From contig JAFYQQ010000047.1 in assembly GCA_017559845.1 (NCBI GenBank), forward strand, positions 21,223-85,222: 64,000 nucleotides of DNA. The letters are read 5' to 3'. This document shows, piece after piece, positions 50,578 through 59,780 of the stretch. The notes below the pieces were generated by a model. That model did not search any database and had not been told where the DNA came from. It saw only the letters and a program-made list of their open reading frames with translations. Both the position numbers and the translations under genes were made by a program. The stretch is from Bacteroidaceae bacterium. Lineage in GTDB: Bacteria; Bacteroidota; Bacteroidia; Bacteroidales; Bacteroidaceae. Positions within the stretch are counted from its first letter, which is position 1. Each line of letters begins with the position of its first letter.

Positions 50578-51807
50578 TCATCGGGCTGCCACAAGGCGGC
50601 AGATGTTGACCACCGTGTGCATGGCCTTTTCCATGTTCTGCACCGTGATGAACTCATGCAGGCCGTGGAAGTTGAGACCACCGGCAAAGATGTTGGGACA
50701 GGGCAATCCCTTGAAGGAAAGTTGGGCACCGTCCGTGCCGCCACGGATGGGCACTACATGGCACACTCCGCAAGCCTCAGTAATAGCTTGCTCCGCTATG
50801 CTGATGATGTGCATCTTGTCTTCCAACATACACTTCATGTTGTAATACTGATCCTTTACCTCGGGCGTGACAATGCCTTCACCGTAAATTGCGTTCAGGC
50901 GTTCTGCCGTATCCAACACCACTTGCTTGCGCAACTGGAACATTCCCTTGTTATGGTCGCGGATGATATAGGAAAGCGTGGCTTCCTCAACGGTTCCCTG
51001 GAAACCACAAAGATGGAAGAAACCTTCGTATCCGTCCGTCTTGCCCGGCACTTCATTGCCCGGCATCAGGCTCATAAACTCGTTGGCGATTAGACAGGCA
51101 TTTATCATCTTGTCCTTGGCATATCCGGGATGTACATTGCGTCCCTTGATGCGGATCTTTGCGCTGGCGGCATTGAAGTTCTCATACTCCAACTCGCCCA
51201 CTTCACCACCATCCATGGTGTAAGCCCATTCGCAACCGAACTTCTCCACATCAAAGAGATGTGCGCCAGCGCCAATCTCTTCATCGGGATTGAATGCCAC
51301 ACGGATTTTTCCGTGCTCAATCTCGGGATGCGCCATCAGCCAAGTCATGGCAGTCACAATTTCCGCAATACCGGCTTTGTCATCAGCTCCCAAAAGTGTG
51401 TGACCGTCAGTTACAATCAGGTCCTCGCCAATATGGTCCTTCAGTTCGGGAAACTGGGACACGCGGGTTACAATGCCAGCCTGGGCATCCAACACCACAT
51501 CAGAACCGTCATAATTGGGAATGATACGAGGTTTCACGTTGGCTCCGCTGCAATCGGGGCTGGTGTCCAAGTGGCTGATAAAACCTATTGTGGGAACGGG
51601 ACGTTCCGTATTGGCGGGCAGGGTGGCATAGACATAGCCGTGGCTGTCCATCTCCACTTCCGTCAGTCCCAGTTCCTGCAGTTCGTGCACCAGGTATTCG
51701 GCCAGGGCGAACTGTTTCTGCGTGCTGGGGCATCCCTGGGCATCCTCGCAGCTCTGGGTATCAAACGAAACGTATTTCAAGAAACGATTTACCAATGCTT
51801 CTTTCAT
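50578..51807 (-). CDS. pepT: Peptidase T (tripeptide aminopeptidase)
   Basis: A 409-residue zinc aminopeptidase removing N-terminal residues from tripeptides. Metal and catalytic motifs: [13 protein letters not shown] (His-Asp), [18 protein letters not shown] (Asp), [18 protein letters not shown] (Glu-Glu), [12 protein letters not shown], and [36 protein letters not shown] (His ligand). Cytosolic. A TATTTTTG box lies about 43 nt upstream at 51850-51857. Length and motifs are normal. Confidence 0.96.
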   Translation of the reverse strand: MKEALVNRFLKYVSFDTQSCEDAQGCPSTQKQFALAEYLVHELQELGLTEVEMDSHGYVYATLPANTERPVPTIGFISHLDTSPDCSGANVKPRIIPNYDGSDVVLDAQAGIVTRVSQFPELKDHIGEDLIVTDGHTLLGADDKAGIAEIVTAMTWLMAHPEIEHGKIRVAFNPDEEIGAGAHLFDVEKFGCEWAYTMDGGEVGELEYENFNAASAKIRIKGRNVHPGYAKDKMINACLIANEFMSLMPGNEVPGKTDGYEGFFHLCGFQGTVEEATLSYIIRDHNKGMFQLRKQVVLDTAERLNAIYGEGIVTPEVKDQYYNMKCMLEDKMHIISIAEQAITEACGVCHVVPIRGGTDGAQLSFKGLPCPNIFAGGLNFHGLHEFITVQNMEKAMHTVVNICRLVAAR

Positions 51808-51849
51808 AATGATATGTCAATTAATGGGATTAAACGATTCTAAACCATG

Positions 51850-51857
51850 CAAAAATA
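51850..51857 (-). promoter_or_regulatory. -7 box (TATTTTTG) for pepT
   Basis: Reverse strand TATTTTTG matches TAnnTTTG. Confidence 0.5.
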
Positions 51858-51914
51858 CGCTTTTTCCACCAATGTGCCAAAGGTTTACCTGATTTTCTGG
51901 AAGAGGAGGGATAA

Positions 51915-51962
51915 CTAGATTGGCTAGAAATTCTAGAAAGACTAGATTTTCTGGGATACTAG
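51915..51962. repeat. 9-bp-period CTAG array
   Basis: CTAG occurs at 51915, 51924, 51933 and 51942 (exactly 9 bp apart) and again at 51959, with a CTGG at 51951 on the same register. Consensus CTAGAwnnn. It lies between the phosphatase stop codon and the pepT promoter. Confidence 0.7.
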
Positions 51963-52438
51963 TTCATTTCCAGCAGGGCGGTGAGGGCTTCGCAGATGTC
52001 GCGATAGGTGCGGTTGAAATTGCCGGTGTACCAAGGGTCGGCCACATCTGCCTCCCTACCGGCCAAAGTCATGAGCAGACGGATTTTCCCGGAGGGGTCG
52101 GCATATCGGCCGTTCCTGTACTGCACAATAGAAGGCATACGCATATTGAGCCAACGCAGGTTGTTGGCATCCATCACAAAAATATGGTCGAAACGTTGGT
52201 AGTCCTGTTCCTGCATCTGCCACGCGCCACGCGAGGTAAAAGGAACTCCCTGCCGACGCAGTTCGGCTTTAGCCGGGGGATAGATGTCATTGCCAATCTC
52301 TTCGGTGGATGTAGCGGCAGACTCAATGTGGTACAAATGCTCCAAGCCGCGGTCGGCCACCATCTTCTTCATTATCATCTCTGCCATGGGCGAACGGCAA
52401 ATGTTGCCATGGCACACAAAAAGAATCCTTGTTTTCAT
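51959..52438 (-). CDS. Low-molecular-weight protein-tyrosine phosphatase
   Basis: A 159-residue phosphatase with the signature ILFVCHGNICRSPMAE (P-loop CxxxxCRS; here CHGNICRS, nucleophile Cys) and the general-acid loop VADPWYTG (DPW) near the end. The middle reads FDHIFVMDANNLRWL. These enzymes act on Tyr-phosphorylated proteins or, in arsenate-reductase relatives, on arsenate; the DPW form favours a phosphatase. The adjoining hemolysin III gene starts 29 nt before it, and the stop overlaps the CTAG array. Confidence 0.93.
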   Translation of the reverse strand: MKTRILFVCHGNICRSPMAEMIMKKMVADRGLEHLYHIESAATSTEEIGNDIYPPAKAELRRQGVPFTSRGAWQMQEQDYQRFDHIFVMDANNLRWLNMRMPSIVQYRNGRYADPSGKIRLLMTLAGREADVADPWYTGNFNRTYRDICEALTALLEMN

Positions 52439-52466
52439 GGTATCGGATATTTATCAAATCAATTCA

Positions 52467-53114
52467 TTACACACCACTATGAGCCAAGACTATGCTGAGC
52501 ACCACAGCCCAATGCGCCAATGCGCCCAAAAGCACGAACAGATGCCAGATGGCGTGGAAGGAAGGGCGATCGTCATGTGCATAGAAATAAGTGCCTACCG
52601 TATAGAATAGTCCTTCTGCCACCAAAAGGCACATGGAAAGAGGGGTCAGCGCCTTCACCACTGGTCTCATGATAAGCACCACACTCCAGCCCATGGCCAA
52701 ATAGAGCGCCAACGAAAGACGAGGCCAGCGGCCCAGGGCGATGAGTTTGTACACCGTTCCGGAAAGCACCAGAATCCACTGCACAGCAAAGGCTATCCAG
52801 CCCACCTTTCCTCCCACCACTCCTATACAGATGGGAGAATAGGAACAGGCAATCATCACATATATGCTGATATGGTCGCACTTTCGCAAAGCCTGCTTTA
52901 CCCTGCCCTTGGGCGCCCAATGATAAAGCGTGCTGGATAGGAACATCAGAAACATCCCCGCCACAAAGAACGCCACACCCAAAGCCATCTGCCACCCCAA
53001 ACGGGCAGAGGGCCAAATCATCCAAATGGAGGCAAGGGCAAAGACCGCTCCAGAGAGATGGGTCCAGGTATTTGCCCTTTCCTGTGGCACGGGAAGAAAT
53101 TCATGATTCTTCAT
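52467..53114 (-). CDS. Hemolysin III / PAQR-type membrane protein
   Basis: A 215-residue protein with seven membrane helices. It follows the YqfA/hemolysin III pattern: ERANTWTHLSGAVFALASIWMI, then FLSSTLYHWAPKGRVKQALRKCDHISIYVMIACSYSPI, with the conserved His and Asp (SSTLYH, DH), and SFHAIWHLFVLLGALAHW (HAIWH). These positions match PAQR-like enzymes binding zinc. The start is set at MKNHEFLPV (53114); the preceding 20 codons overlap the upstream gene's end. Confidence 0.9.
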   Translation of the reverse strand: MKNHEFLPVPQERANTWTHLSGAVFALASIWMIWPSARLGWQMALGVAFFVAGMFLMFLSSTLYHWAPKGRVKQALRKCDHISIYVMIACSYSPICIGVVGGKVGWIAFAVQWILVLSGTVYKLIALGRWPRLSLALYLAMGWSVVLIMRPVVKALTPLSMCLLVAEGLFYTVGTYFYAHDDRPSFHAIWHLFVLLGALAHWAVVLSIVLAHSGV

Positions 53115-53127
53115 GTCAGACTGCGGC

Positions 53128-55596
53128 TCACTTCTTCTTGGCGTCCTCGATGGTCTTGCGCACAAAATCGGCAAATTCCTGATAGCTCATGTCTTCACGG
53201 GGATAGATGGGGGGCAGATACTCCACCTCTATCTTGCTGGGACGCACATAATGGGTTCCGCGCGGCAGTGCCTCGTATGCGCCACGGATGCAAACCGGAA
53301 GCACGGGCACATTCATTTCCTTGCTCAAGATGGCAAACATCTTCTTGAAACGGTTCATCTTGCCATTGCGCGTGCGGGTTCCCTCGGGGAATATCACCAC
53401 GTTGCGTCCCAACTTCAGCACCTCGGCAAGTTTCAGAATGGAGTTCTTGAGATTGCTGCGTTCCATCAGAATGATGTTATGACGGCTGGCCAGATACTTC
53501 ATGAGGCCGGAACGTACATGCTCTTCGGTGGCATAAGAATAGCAATTCTTTACCATGCCCCATGAGAGACCGGTATAAGCCAAGGGGCCATCCAGGAAGC
53601 TCTCATGATTGGAGGCGAGAATGAAGGGGCCTTTTGCCGGTATGTTCTCCACGCCCTTTACCGAAAGGCGGTTGTAGAGACGGAAATTGGCCTTGAACAA
53701 CTTGGCCACCAATGGATAGGTAACGGCCGGCTGGGGAAGTTCAAGATGAGAGGTGGAAGCATAAATGAGATGACGCCAGTCAGTATCTTCCGTTTCCATA
53801 CGTGTCTTACGGCTGGCAATATGCTCGCACAAAGCCTGTACATTCTTGAAGTCGGCCATGCGCTCCACCTTGACCACCATTCCGAAGGTGGACTCAATGA
53901 AGCCCTGCAAGCTTACCTTGTCCAACGAATCCATGGCCAAGTCCATTTCCAGATGGTCATTGGGCTTTATCTTCACCTTCTTTTCCTGTTCCAGATAGCG
54001 TTTCACCATCTGATATTCCTTGAACGTAGGCTCCACATCGGTCTCCACCTTCTGCTTGCGGTGAGAACCGGCTTCAACAATTTCCTTCAGTTTGAAGCGC
54101 TGAAGCTTGTCCAGACGGGTACGGGGAAGGTCGCCACGATAGACAAACACGCCCATTACCTTCTTATAATTGGCCACGGTACGGTTGAAAGGTTCCAACA
54201 CCTCGCGCTTGAGTCCATCCTCCAACTGCTCGTCGTTCTTCTCGCCTGCCCATTCTGGCTGGGGCACGATGATGGCCTTGAGCAAATCACCGTCCTGTAC
54301 CACGGCCGCTTCCTTTACCTGAACCGGATACTGCTCCAGCTGGAATTCTATTTCGGCAGGCTGTACATTCTTTCCGTTGGAAAGCACAATGATTTCCTTG
54401 CTTCGTCCGGTAATGTAGATGCGGCCCTTCTCATCAAAACGCGCCAAGTCACCGGTATGGAGGAAACCGTCCTTGTCCAGCACCTCTGCCGTTTCTTCGG
54501 GACGGTTGTAATACCCCTGCATGATATTGGGTCCCTTGGCCCACAACTCATCGTTTACGATCTTGCACTCTACCGTGGGCAAAGGCAATCCGGCACAGCC
54601 AGGTATGATGTCACCGGGACGGGTGAACGAAATCATGGGAGCTGCCTCGGTCATGCCATAGCCCTCCAAGACATCCAGGCCTAATGTGCGCAGTCCCTCA
54701 CCAATTTCCTTGTCCAAGGACGCGCCTCCGCACACACAATAAGTAATGTGGCCGCCCATCTTCTTGCGGACAGACTTGAATATGGTCTTGGACAGGGCGG
54801 GACTTCCCACCTTTTGGCACAGCCAGAAAAGGAAACGTGTAACGGCGTTGGCGTCTATCTTCTTCTTTATGCCGAAATACAACGTCTGCCACAGGCGAGG
54901 CACACCCACCATAATGGCTACCTTTCCGCGGCAAAGGGTGTCCATGATATCGGGACCGGACATAGAAGGGCAAATGGCCACTCCGCCACCTTTGGTTATA
55001 GGAGCTACCAGCGTGCCCACCAACGGAAGAACGTGGTGAAGGGGCAGCAGGATGAGCGTGCAGCGTTCGGTATTGAAGATAGGTACATCATCGCTTACGG
55101 AACGGATATTGGCCTCAATGTTGGCGAAAGAAAGCATTACGCCCTTGGGAGAACCGGTTGTTCCGGACGTATAGATGATAAGAGCCGTATCTTCCATCTG
55201 GGTTTCAATGACTGCCTTCTCGCCACTAACGGGAGCCAACTCAAAATCGTCAATCAGAAGGATTTCCACATCTATGCCCGCCATACTGATGGCCTCGCGT
55301 ACCAAATCCACCTTGGTGCGGGAAGTCCAGACACAAGTGGGACGGCAATCCTTGATGATGTAGGCTACATCATGTGCGGTTGAGCCGGCATCCACAGGAG
55401 TTGCAATCTCCTGGCGCGCCCAAACAGAGAAAAACGCATAGACCCAACCTTCCCTGTTCTCGCTCAATATCAATACGCGGTCTCCCTTTTCACCCTTGGT
55501 ATATTGGGCAAAAAGATGGATACGCTGCAACATTTCACTGTAACTTACGTTTCTATCGCCTACAATTATGGCAGATTTCTGAAAATCCTTAATCAT
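53128..55596 (-). CDS. Three-domain acyl-AMP ligase / acyl carrier / PlsC acyltransferase
   Basis: An 822-residue fusion. Residues 1-520 are an AMP-binding acyl ligase: TALIIYTSGTTGSPKGVMLSFAN (P-loop), EGYGMTEAAPMISF, GDLARFDEKGRIYITGRSKEII. Residues 520-600 form an acyl carrier domain with the serine site in LEMDLAMDSLDKVSLQGF. Residues 640-822 are a PlsC acyltransferase: FILASNHESFLDGPLAY (H-x4-D), VIFPEGTRTRNGKMNRF (EGTR). It resembles the Aas-like acyl-ACP synthetase/lysophospholipid acyltransferases and would activate and transfer fatty acids to lysophospholipids. The embedded carrier domain is unusual for Aas. A TATCTTTG box is at 55632-55639. Confidence 0.92.
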   Translation of the reverse strand: MIKDFQKSAIIVGDRNVSYSEMLQRIHLFAQYTKGEKGDRVLILSENREGWVYAFFSVWARQEIATPVDAGSTAHDVAYIIKDCRPTCVWTSRTKVDLVREAISMAGIDVEILLIDDFELAPVSGEKAVIETQMEDTALIIYTSGTTGSPKGVMLSFANIEANIRSVSDDVPIFNTERCTLILLPLHHVLPLVGTLVAPITKGGGVAICPSMSGPDIMDTLCRGKVAIMVGVPRLWQTLYFGIKKKIDANAVTRFLFWLCQKVGSPALSKTIFKSVRKKMGGHITYCVCGGASLDKEIGEGLRTLGLDVLEGYGMTEAAPMISFTRPGDIIPGCAGLPLPTVECKIVNDELWAKGPNIMQGYYNRPEETAEVLDKDGFLHTGDLARFDEKGRIYITGRSKEIIVLSNGKNVQPAEIEFQLEQYPVQVKEAAVVQDGDLLKAIIVPQPEWAGEKNDEQLEDGLKREVLEPFNRTVANYKKVMGVFVYRGDLPRTRLDKLQRFKLKEIVEAGSHRKQKVETDVEPTFKEYQMVKRYLEQEKKVKIKPNDHLEMDLAMDSLDKVSLQGFIESTFGMVVKVERMADFKNVQALCEHIASRKTRMETEDTDWRHLIYASTSHLELPQPAVTYPLVAKLFKANFRLYNRLSVKGVENIPAKGPFILASNHESFLDGPLAYTGLSWGMVKNCYSYATEEHVRSGLMKYLASRHNIILMERSNLKNSILKLAEVLKLGRNVVIFPEGTRTRNGKMNRFKKMFAILSKEMNVPVLPVCIRGAYEALPRGTHYVRPSKIEVEYLPPIYPREDMSYQEFADFVRKTIEDAKKK

Positions 55597-55631
55597 AATT
55601 TTCTATCTGTTTAAGTCATTATTATCTTTTG

Positions 55632-55639
55632 CAAAGATA
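55632..55639 (-). promoter_or_regulatory. -7 box (TATCTTTG) for the ligase/acyltransferase operon
   Basis: Reverse strand TATCTTTG, about 35 nt before the ATG at 55596. Confidence 0.6.
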
Positions 55640-55734
55640 TGAATAGATATGAATATTGAAAATAATATCCTGACAAAATCGGCTAAATCAAGGCACTTTT
55701 GCCAATTTTGTCCTATATCTCCATTCAAATTGTC

Positions 55735-56643
55735 CTATCCAATCAGCTTTTCCCTGTATTCCTGTGGGGTAAATCCCAACTGGCGACGGAAAAGACGGAT
55801 AAAATAGGATATGTCCTTGAAACCCACTGCCTCGCCCACCTGTTTTACACTTAACTCCGTTCGCAAGAGCAGGGTCTGGGCATGCTGCACCTTGCATTGT
55901 GTGATATAGCGCAAAGGTGTCATGCCCAATGCCGAGCGGAACATCCGTATCAGATGGCACTTTGTAACACACGCCTGCTGGGCCAGCTCTTCTGTGGAAA
56001 GGGGTTCCTCCATGTGTTCCTGCACATACTTCATGAGTCCGGCCATACGAGAATCGCTCATCACCGCACGCTGCTTGGCATGCTTTACAAAATAAGAGAA
56101 AAGAATCTCCACAAGACCATGCAACTGAAGCCTTTCATAGTGGGCCATCTGCATATAAGCCTGCACATACTCTCGATAAGAAGGGTGCGCGTCAAACTTG
56201 GCCGCATCCTGGCTGGGCAAATTCAATTGGGGGTATAGGTTGCAATAATTCTCAAACAAAAGTTGTGTGGCCTCGTTTGAACGGACCTGATAGGGGAAAT
56301 CATAGGTCTGGAACACACTCACTCCCCGTTCGAGCCATTGGAAGACAAAAAGGTAGTAGAAATCGAATCCCGGCTCACATTCGTATGAATGCGGCACATA
56401 ACTGGGAATAAGATACATGTGACCCGCCGTAGCTTCCACATCGCCCTCGGGCAGATGCAGGACAGCCCTGCCCTGCTTGATGTAATACAGACGGATGAAA
56501 GGGGACGAAATATCGCGATGTCCCCACGGATTAACGGTACAGGCATGCCCCAGGTTGAGGACAATAAAGTCCATTGCATCAACCTGTTCAATCTTGTCAG
56601 AAACCGCTACAGGCACAAAGCCGGGAGTAAACTTATCTTGCAT
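55735..56643 (-). CDS. AraC family transcriptional regulator with cupin domain
   Basis: A 302-residue regulator. An N-terminal cupin-like ligand-binding domain (about 40-110) has SPFIRLYYIKQGRAVLHLPEGDVEATAGHMYLIPSYVPHSYEC. The C-terminal AraC DNA-binding domain (about 205-300) has LSTEELAQQACVTKCHLIRMFRSALGMTPLRYITQCKVQHAQTLL and QVGEAVGFKDISYFIRLFRRQLGFTPQEYREK, two helix-turn-helix units. The gene overlaps the EEP gene upstream by 11 nt, thus is the last gene of a four-gene operon and may sense a product of that operon. Confidence 0.92.
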   Translation of the reverse strand: MQDKFTPGFVPVAVSDKIEQVDAMDFIVLNLGHACTVNPWGHRDISSPFIRLYYIKQGRAVLHLPEGDVEATAGHMYLIPSYVPHSYECEPGFDFYYLFVFQWLERGVSVFQTYDFPYQVRSNEATQLLFENYCNLYPQLNLPSQDAAKFDAHPSYREYVQAYMQMAHYERLQLHGLVEILFSYFVKHAKQRAVMSDSRMAGLMKYVQEHMEEPLSTEELAQQACVTKCHLIRMFRSALGMTPLRYITQCKVQHAQTLLLRTELSVKQVGEAVGFKDISYFIRLFRRQLGFTPQEYREKLIG

Positions 56644-57940
56644 TCAGATTAGCGTCTATCAAATTAGGATAATGGTCTGTTATCAACACCGTAAAATAGG
56701 GTTGGAGACAGTCGAACACCTTTACCTCGTCACCGGTCTTGGCATTGTATAACAGGCAATGGTCAATGGCTCCCACCTCCCTGGTTCCGCTCTTGCGACG
56801 GCTTTCTCTCCGACCCACTTCCGAGGGGCTGCAGACATGGTGGCCGTTGTCGTGATTGGTGCTGACGGTAGCCACCTTGTAGCAGGGTACATAGCCTTCC
56901 TGGATGAATTGCTGTATGGGAACAGAGGGTTCTTCGCTGTTCATGTCGCCCACCACAAAGATGGGGCAGTCATGCTTTTGGCGTATAATCTCCGCCTCGG
57001 CCATAATCAGACGTATCTGGGCGGCTCGCGCCATAGTGCTTCCGGGCCGTGCCTTGTCGCTCTTCCACCAAAGGTGCGCGTTGATGAGGGCAAAGAGCCT
57101 ACCGTTTTTCTTGTGGCGGAACACGGCCGAAGCAAAAGACTTTGTGCCGGCGTTGCACCATTGTTCGGGTGTAAAGAGATGGTAGTTCACCTCTTTCAGT
57201 TCCATGCTGTCCTTCTGATAGAATATGGGCGTATTGTTCCAAGGGCCGTCCCCGGAGTCGTATGCAATCTGATATCCATAAGCCTGGATGAGCGGATAGA
57301 ATTCCCGGTGCATGTGGATGTTGTACTCCTGCAAGGCCAACACATCGGGCATATAGGCACGGGTCAGCTGGGCAAATTGCGGAGCGCGATGCTTGTCCCT
57401 GCAGTCTATGCCGGCCTCTTCCCATGCCTTCGGAAGTGTCTCTGCGCTGTAATCCCAAATGTTGTCCACCAGGATTCTAAGGTTCACGTCATCTCTTCGG
57501 GGGAACAACACCAGGCCTTCAAGCGAGCGGTCTGCTCTGTACGAACTGAGAGTTTTGCCTGCCGCAATCCATTGCGCCAGCGCTGATGCCGCATGATCCA
57601 TCGCCCATTCACCGCCTGCCTCAATCGTGGTACTTTTCTTTGCCGGAGTGATGCGGTAAGAGAAAGGAGAAAGTTCCTCTGTCCATTTGAAGCGGACCAC
57701 CGAACCTTTGAAAGGAACGGTGTCTGCACACACCTTTGGGGCTTTTCCCGTGGCGGCAAGCAATTTGCGTGCCATCTCCTCCGCCTGCAAACGTCCCCTG
57801 CCTGGTTCCGAGGTATCCGAATAGACCAAAGTGTATTTGTCCGCCGCCACGGCAGCGAAAACGGATGCGGACTTGCCATTGGCGAGGAGCAACACCAGCA
57901 CCAAGGCGGTCAAACTATGTATAAGACGTCTTTCAATCAT
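56633..57940 (-). CDS. Secreted endonuclease/exonuclease/phosphatase (EEP) family protein
   Basis: A 435-residue protein with a signal peptide (about 1-30). An N-terminal segment of about 30-170 precedes the EEP domain: NLRILVDNIWDYSAE at its start, PDVLALQEYNIHMH with the metal Glu, WWKSDKARPGSTMARAAQIRLIMAE, CPIFVVGDMNSEEPSVPI (Asp-Met-Asn), and VGAIDHCLLY and VLITDHYPNLID (His). The substrate could be nucleic acid, inositol phosphate or a phosphodiester; the N-terminal ~135 residues look like a beta-rich domain. It overlaps both operon neighbours (8 and 11 nt). Confidence 0.87.
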   Translation of the reverse strand: MIERRLIHSLTALVLVLLLANGKSASVFAAVAADKYTLVYSDTSEPGRGRLQAEEMARKLLAATGKAPKVCADTVPFKGSVVRFKWTEELSPFSYRITPAKKSTTIEAGGEWAMDHAASALAQWIAAGKTLSSYRADRSLEGLVLFPRRDDVNLRILVDNIWDYSAETLPKAWEEAGIDCRDKHRAPQFAQLTRAYMPDVLALQEYNIHMHREFYPLIQAYGYQIAYDSGDGPWNNTPIFYQKDSMELKEVNYHLFTPEQWCNAGTKSFASAVFRHKKNGRLFALINAHLWWKSDKARPGSTMARAAQIRLIMAEAEIIRQKHDCPIFVVGDMNSEEPSVPIQQFIQEGYVPCYKVATVSTNHDNGHHVCSPSEVGRRESRRKSGTREVGAIDHCLLYNAKTGDEVKVFDCLQPYFTVLITDHYPNLIDANLNAR

Positions 57941-58667
57941 CGTTTTTTCTTGTTATTCGTACCAAATAATCGTAATGCGCCCCAAGATGCAACACCTCGG
58001 TGCGGAACCCGTATTGGGCAGCATGCCGGGAAAGCGTTTCCATGTCCACATAAAGCCAGTCAAAAGGCTCGCCTTTTATGCGTCCATACTGCATCCGGTA
58101 ATCCACCTCGCCATAATAGCCCCAATCTGGATCCCAGTCCATTTGTCCGTCCTCGTCCTCATACACATAACGAAGGTCGCTGGAGTCCATCAGCACTTGG
58201 CCGCCGGGAGACAAGAGTTCGTCCACACGACAGAAAAACCGTTCCATCCCCTGCAACGTGCCGATGATACCCGAGCCGTTCATCAACATCAGCAAGGTGT
58301 GGTAGGGGCCTCCGCATTCCGGGGCATAGAAATCGGCCAGACGGGCATCCTCCACTCCCCTTTCCTGCATCGTCTCCACGGACAAGGGCGAAATGTCTAT
58401 GGCCGTGACACTATGTCCCCGCTTTTGAAGTTCCAGGGTATGGCATCCGCTTCCGGCACCCACATCAAGAATGCGCCCCTGCACGGCATCAAGCGCTTTT
58501 CTCTCTATGTCGTTCATTTCCTCCAACGAGCGGAAAAGCGTGGATACCGGTATCTCATCCTCATCGAACATTGAGGACAACACCCTTAGCTTCTTTGCCT
58601 TGCCTGTGTGGAAATAGTCCGAGATGGCCTGACCCATCGGGTCCTTGTCTGCCTTTAATGTCGCCAT
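57933..58667 (-). CDS. Class I SAM-dependent methyltransferase
   Basis: A 244-residue methyltransferase from MATLKADKDP (58667). Motif I is ILDVGAGSGCHTLELQKRG (about 72-90), motif II SVTAIDISPLSVETMQERG, motif IV MLMNGSGIIG. The first 60 residues are a helical cap (ISDYFHTGKAKKLRVLSSMFDEDE). It is the second gene of the overlapping operon, ending 8 nt inside the EEP gene. Substrate unknown; the near overlap with the SGNH gene supports the chosen start. Confidence 0.88.
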   Translation of the reverse strand: MATLKADKDPMGQAISDYFHTGKAKKLRVLSSMFDEDEIPVSTLFRSLEEMNDIERKALDAVQGRILDVGAGSGCHTLELQKRGHSVTAIDISPLSVETMQERGVEDARLADFYAPECGGPYHTLLMLMNGSGIIGTLQGMERFFCRVDELLSPGGQVLMDSSDLRYVYEDEDGQMDWDPDWGYYGEVDYRMQYGRIKGEPFDWLYVDMETLSRHAAQYGFRTEVLHLGAHYDYLVRITRKNDD

Positions 58668-58677
58668 ATCTTTCCTG

Positions 58678-59619
58678 TTATTGTTCCACAACTGTCAGTT
58701 GCCAGGGCGACTCCAAAGCCCATTTGGCACAGCGCATGGCTGTGGCATAGTCTTCTTCTGTAGCTTCTTCCGGCTCGCCATGAGGTTCGGGCGTGCGACG
58801 TTCCTTCCTCCACTCCGGAGTTATGCGAAGACGGCTTTTCTGCACATCCACCTCAACGCCATAATGCCTCATCACCACCTGGGCCACACACAACCCCTCA
58901 ATGAACGGGGCAATACCTTCATGCAGATGATAGCCGTCATAGACCAGATGCCCGGCCTTGCCGAAACGGTCCAGCGCAGTATAGCGGGCATTCTGGATGG
59001 CTGTGCCTGCTGGGATGAGCAGTCGTGTACGGGTCTCGTCCATCACACGCTGGGAGGTGACGTTGATTCTTGCCCACATCTCATCACTCGACATCTCGCC
59101 CAGCCTTTCATAGCCCGTTCCATAGGCCTGCGTCATCAGCCATGCCGGTGTGGCACTGGGGCATGCTTTCTGCAACACTTCCAACAATTGGTCCAGATAG
59201 GGTTGATACGTATCATAATAGCGCGAGCGGGCACTCTGTTGTTGCAGGATGATAATGTCCCACGCTCCTGCCTCAAGCGCCTGCTGCAAGGTGACGTTCT
59301 TCTGCAGTCCCCAATGGGCATCGCCTGTGCGGAAACGGTCAAACTGATAATCGGGTTTCTGTTCCACCCAGTTGTTCCAATGGCGCTCCAGCGAGCAACC
59401 GCCAATATACATGATTCCCCAATCCAGCTCTACGCCGGGCACAAGGTCTTCAATGATAAAGGGGACATAGCTGAAGGCGTCACGGCTGAAGGAATTGCCG
59501 ATGGAAAGCACCCTCACCTTGGGAGTCGGCTCTTGCTGTGCCCACAGATAAGGGCTCAGACACAAAAGGAATGCCAGCACACTGGCTCGGCAACGGGAGA
59601 TAAGCAATCTGTCTTTCAT
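58678..59619 (-). CDS. DUF4886 SGNH-like secreted hydrolase
   Basis: A 313-residue protein with a signal peptide (MKDRLLISRCRASVLAFLLC...LWAQ). DUF4886/SGNH features: VRVLSIGNSFSRDAFSYVPFIIEDL (block I Ser), GAWDIIILQQQSARS, and GKAGHLVYDGYHLHEG (block V Asp-His). Such proteins are presumed esterases or deacylases acting on glycans or other extracellular substrates. First gene of the four-gene operon; the methyltransferase follows after 10 nt. Confidence 0.87.
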   Translation of the reverse strand: MKDRLLISRCRASVLAFLLCLSPYLWAQQEPTPKVRVLSIGNSFSRDAFSYVPFIIEDLVPGVELDWGIMYIGGCSLERHWNNWVEQKPDYQFDRFRTGDAHWGLQKNVTLQQALEAGAWDIIILQQQSARSRYYDTYQPYLDQLLEVLQKACPSATPAWLMTQAYGTGYERLGEMSSDEMWARINVTSQRVMDETRTRLLIPAGTAIQNARYTALDRFGKAGHLVYDGYHLHEGIAPFIEGLCVAQVVMRHYGVEVDVQKSRLRITPEWRKERRTPEPHGEPEEATEEDYATAMRCAKWALESPWQLTVVEQ

Positions 59620-59742
59620 GAGAATAATTTTCAGAACACCAAAGGGGATATAATCGCCACGAAATTACGAAAAAAACGGGGCACCCACAAGAAAAATACT
59701 AAAAACATACTTTTTAGAGGAAGATATTCGGCCAGAAATGCC

Positions 59743-59750
59743 TATCTTTG
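59743..59750 (+). promoter_or_regulatory. -7 box (TATCTTTG) for the YjjG-like gene
   Basis: TATCTTTG is 30 nt before the ATG at 59781 and makes an earlier in-frame Met at 59748 untenable. Confidence 0.65.
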
Positions 59751-59780
59751 CCCCATCTTATACGAAGAAGAGGCTGGACA

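Noticed and set aside
53605..54684. 359-codon forward frame over the acyl ligase gene
   Set aside because: Antisense shadow created by G/C-biased third positions.
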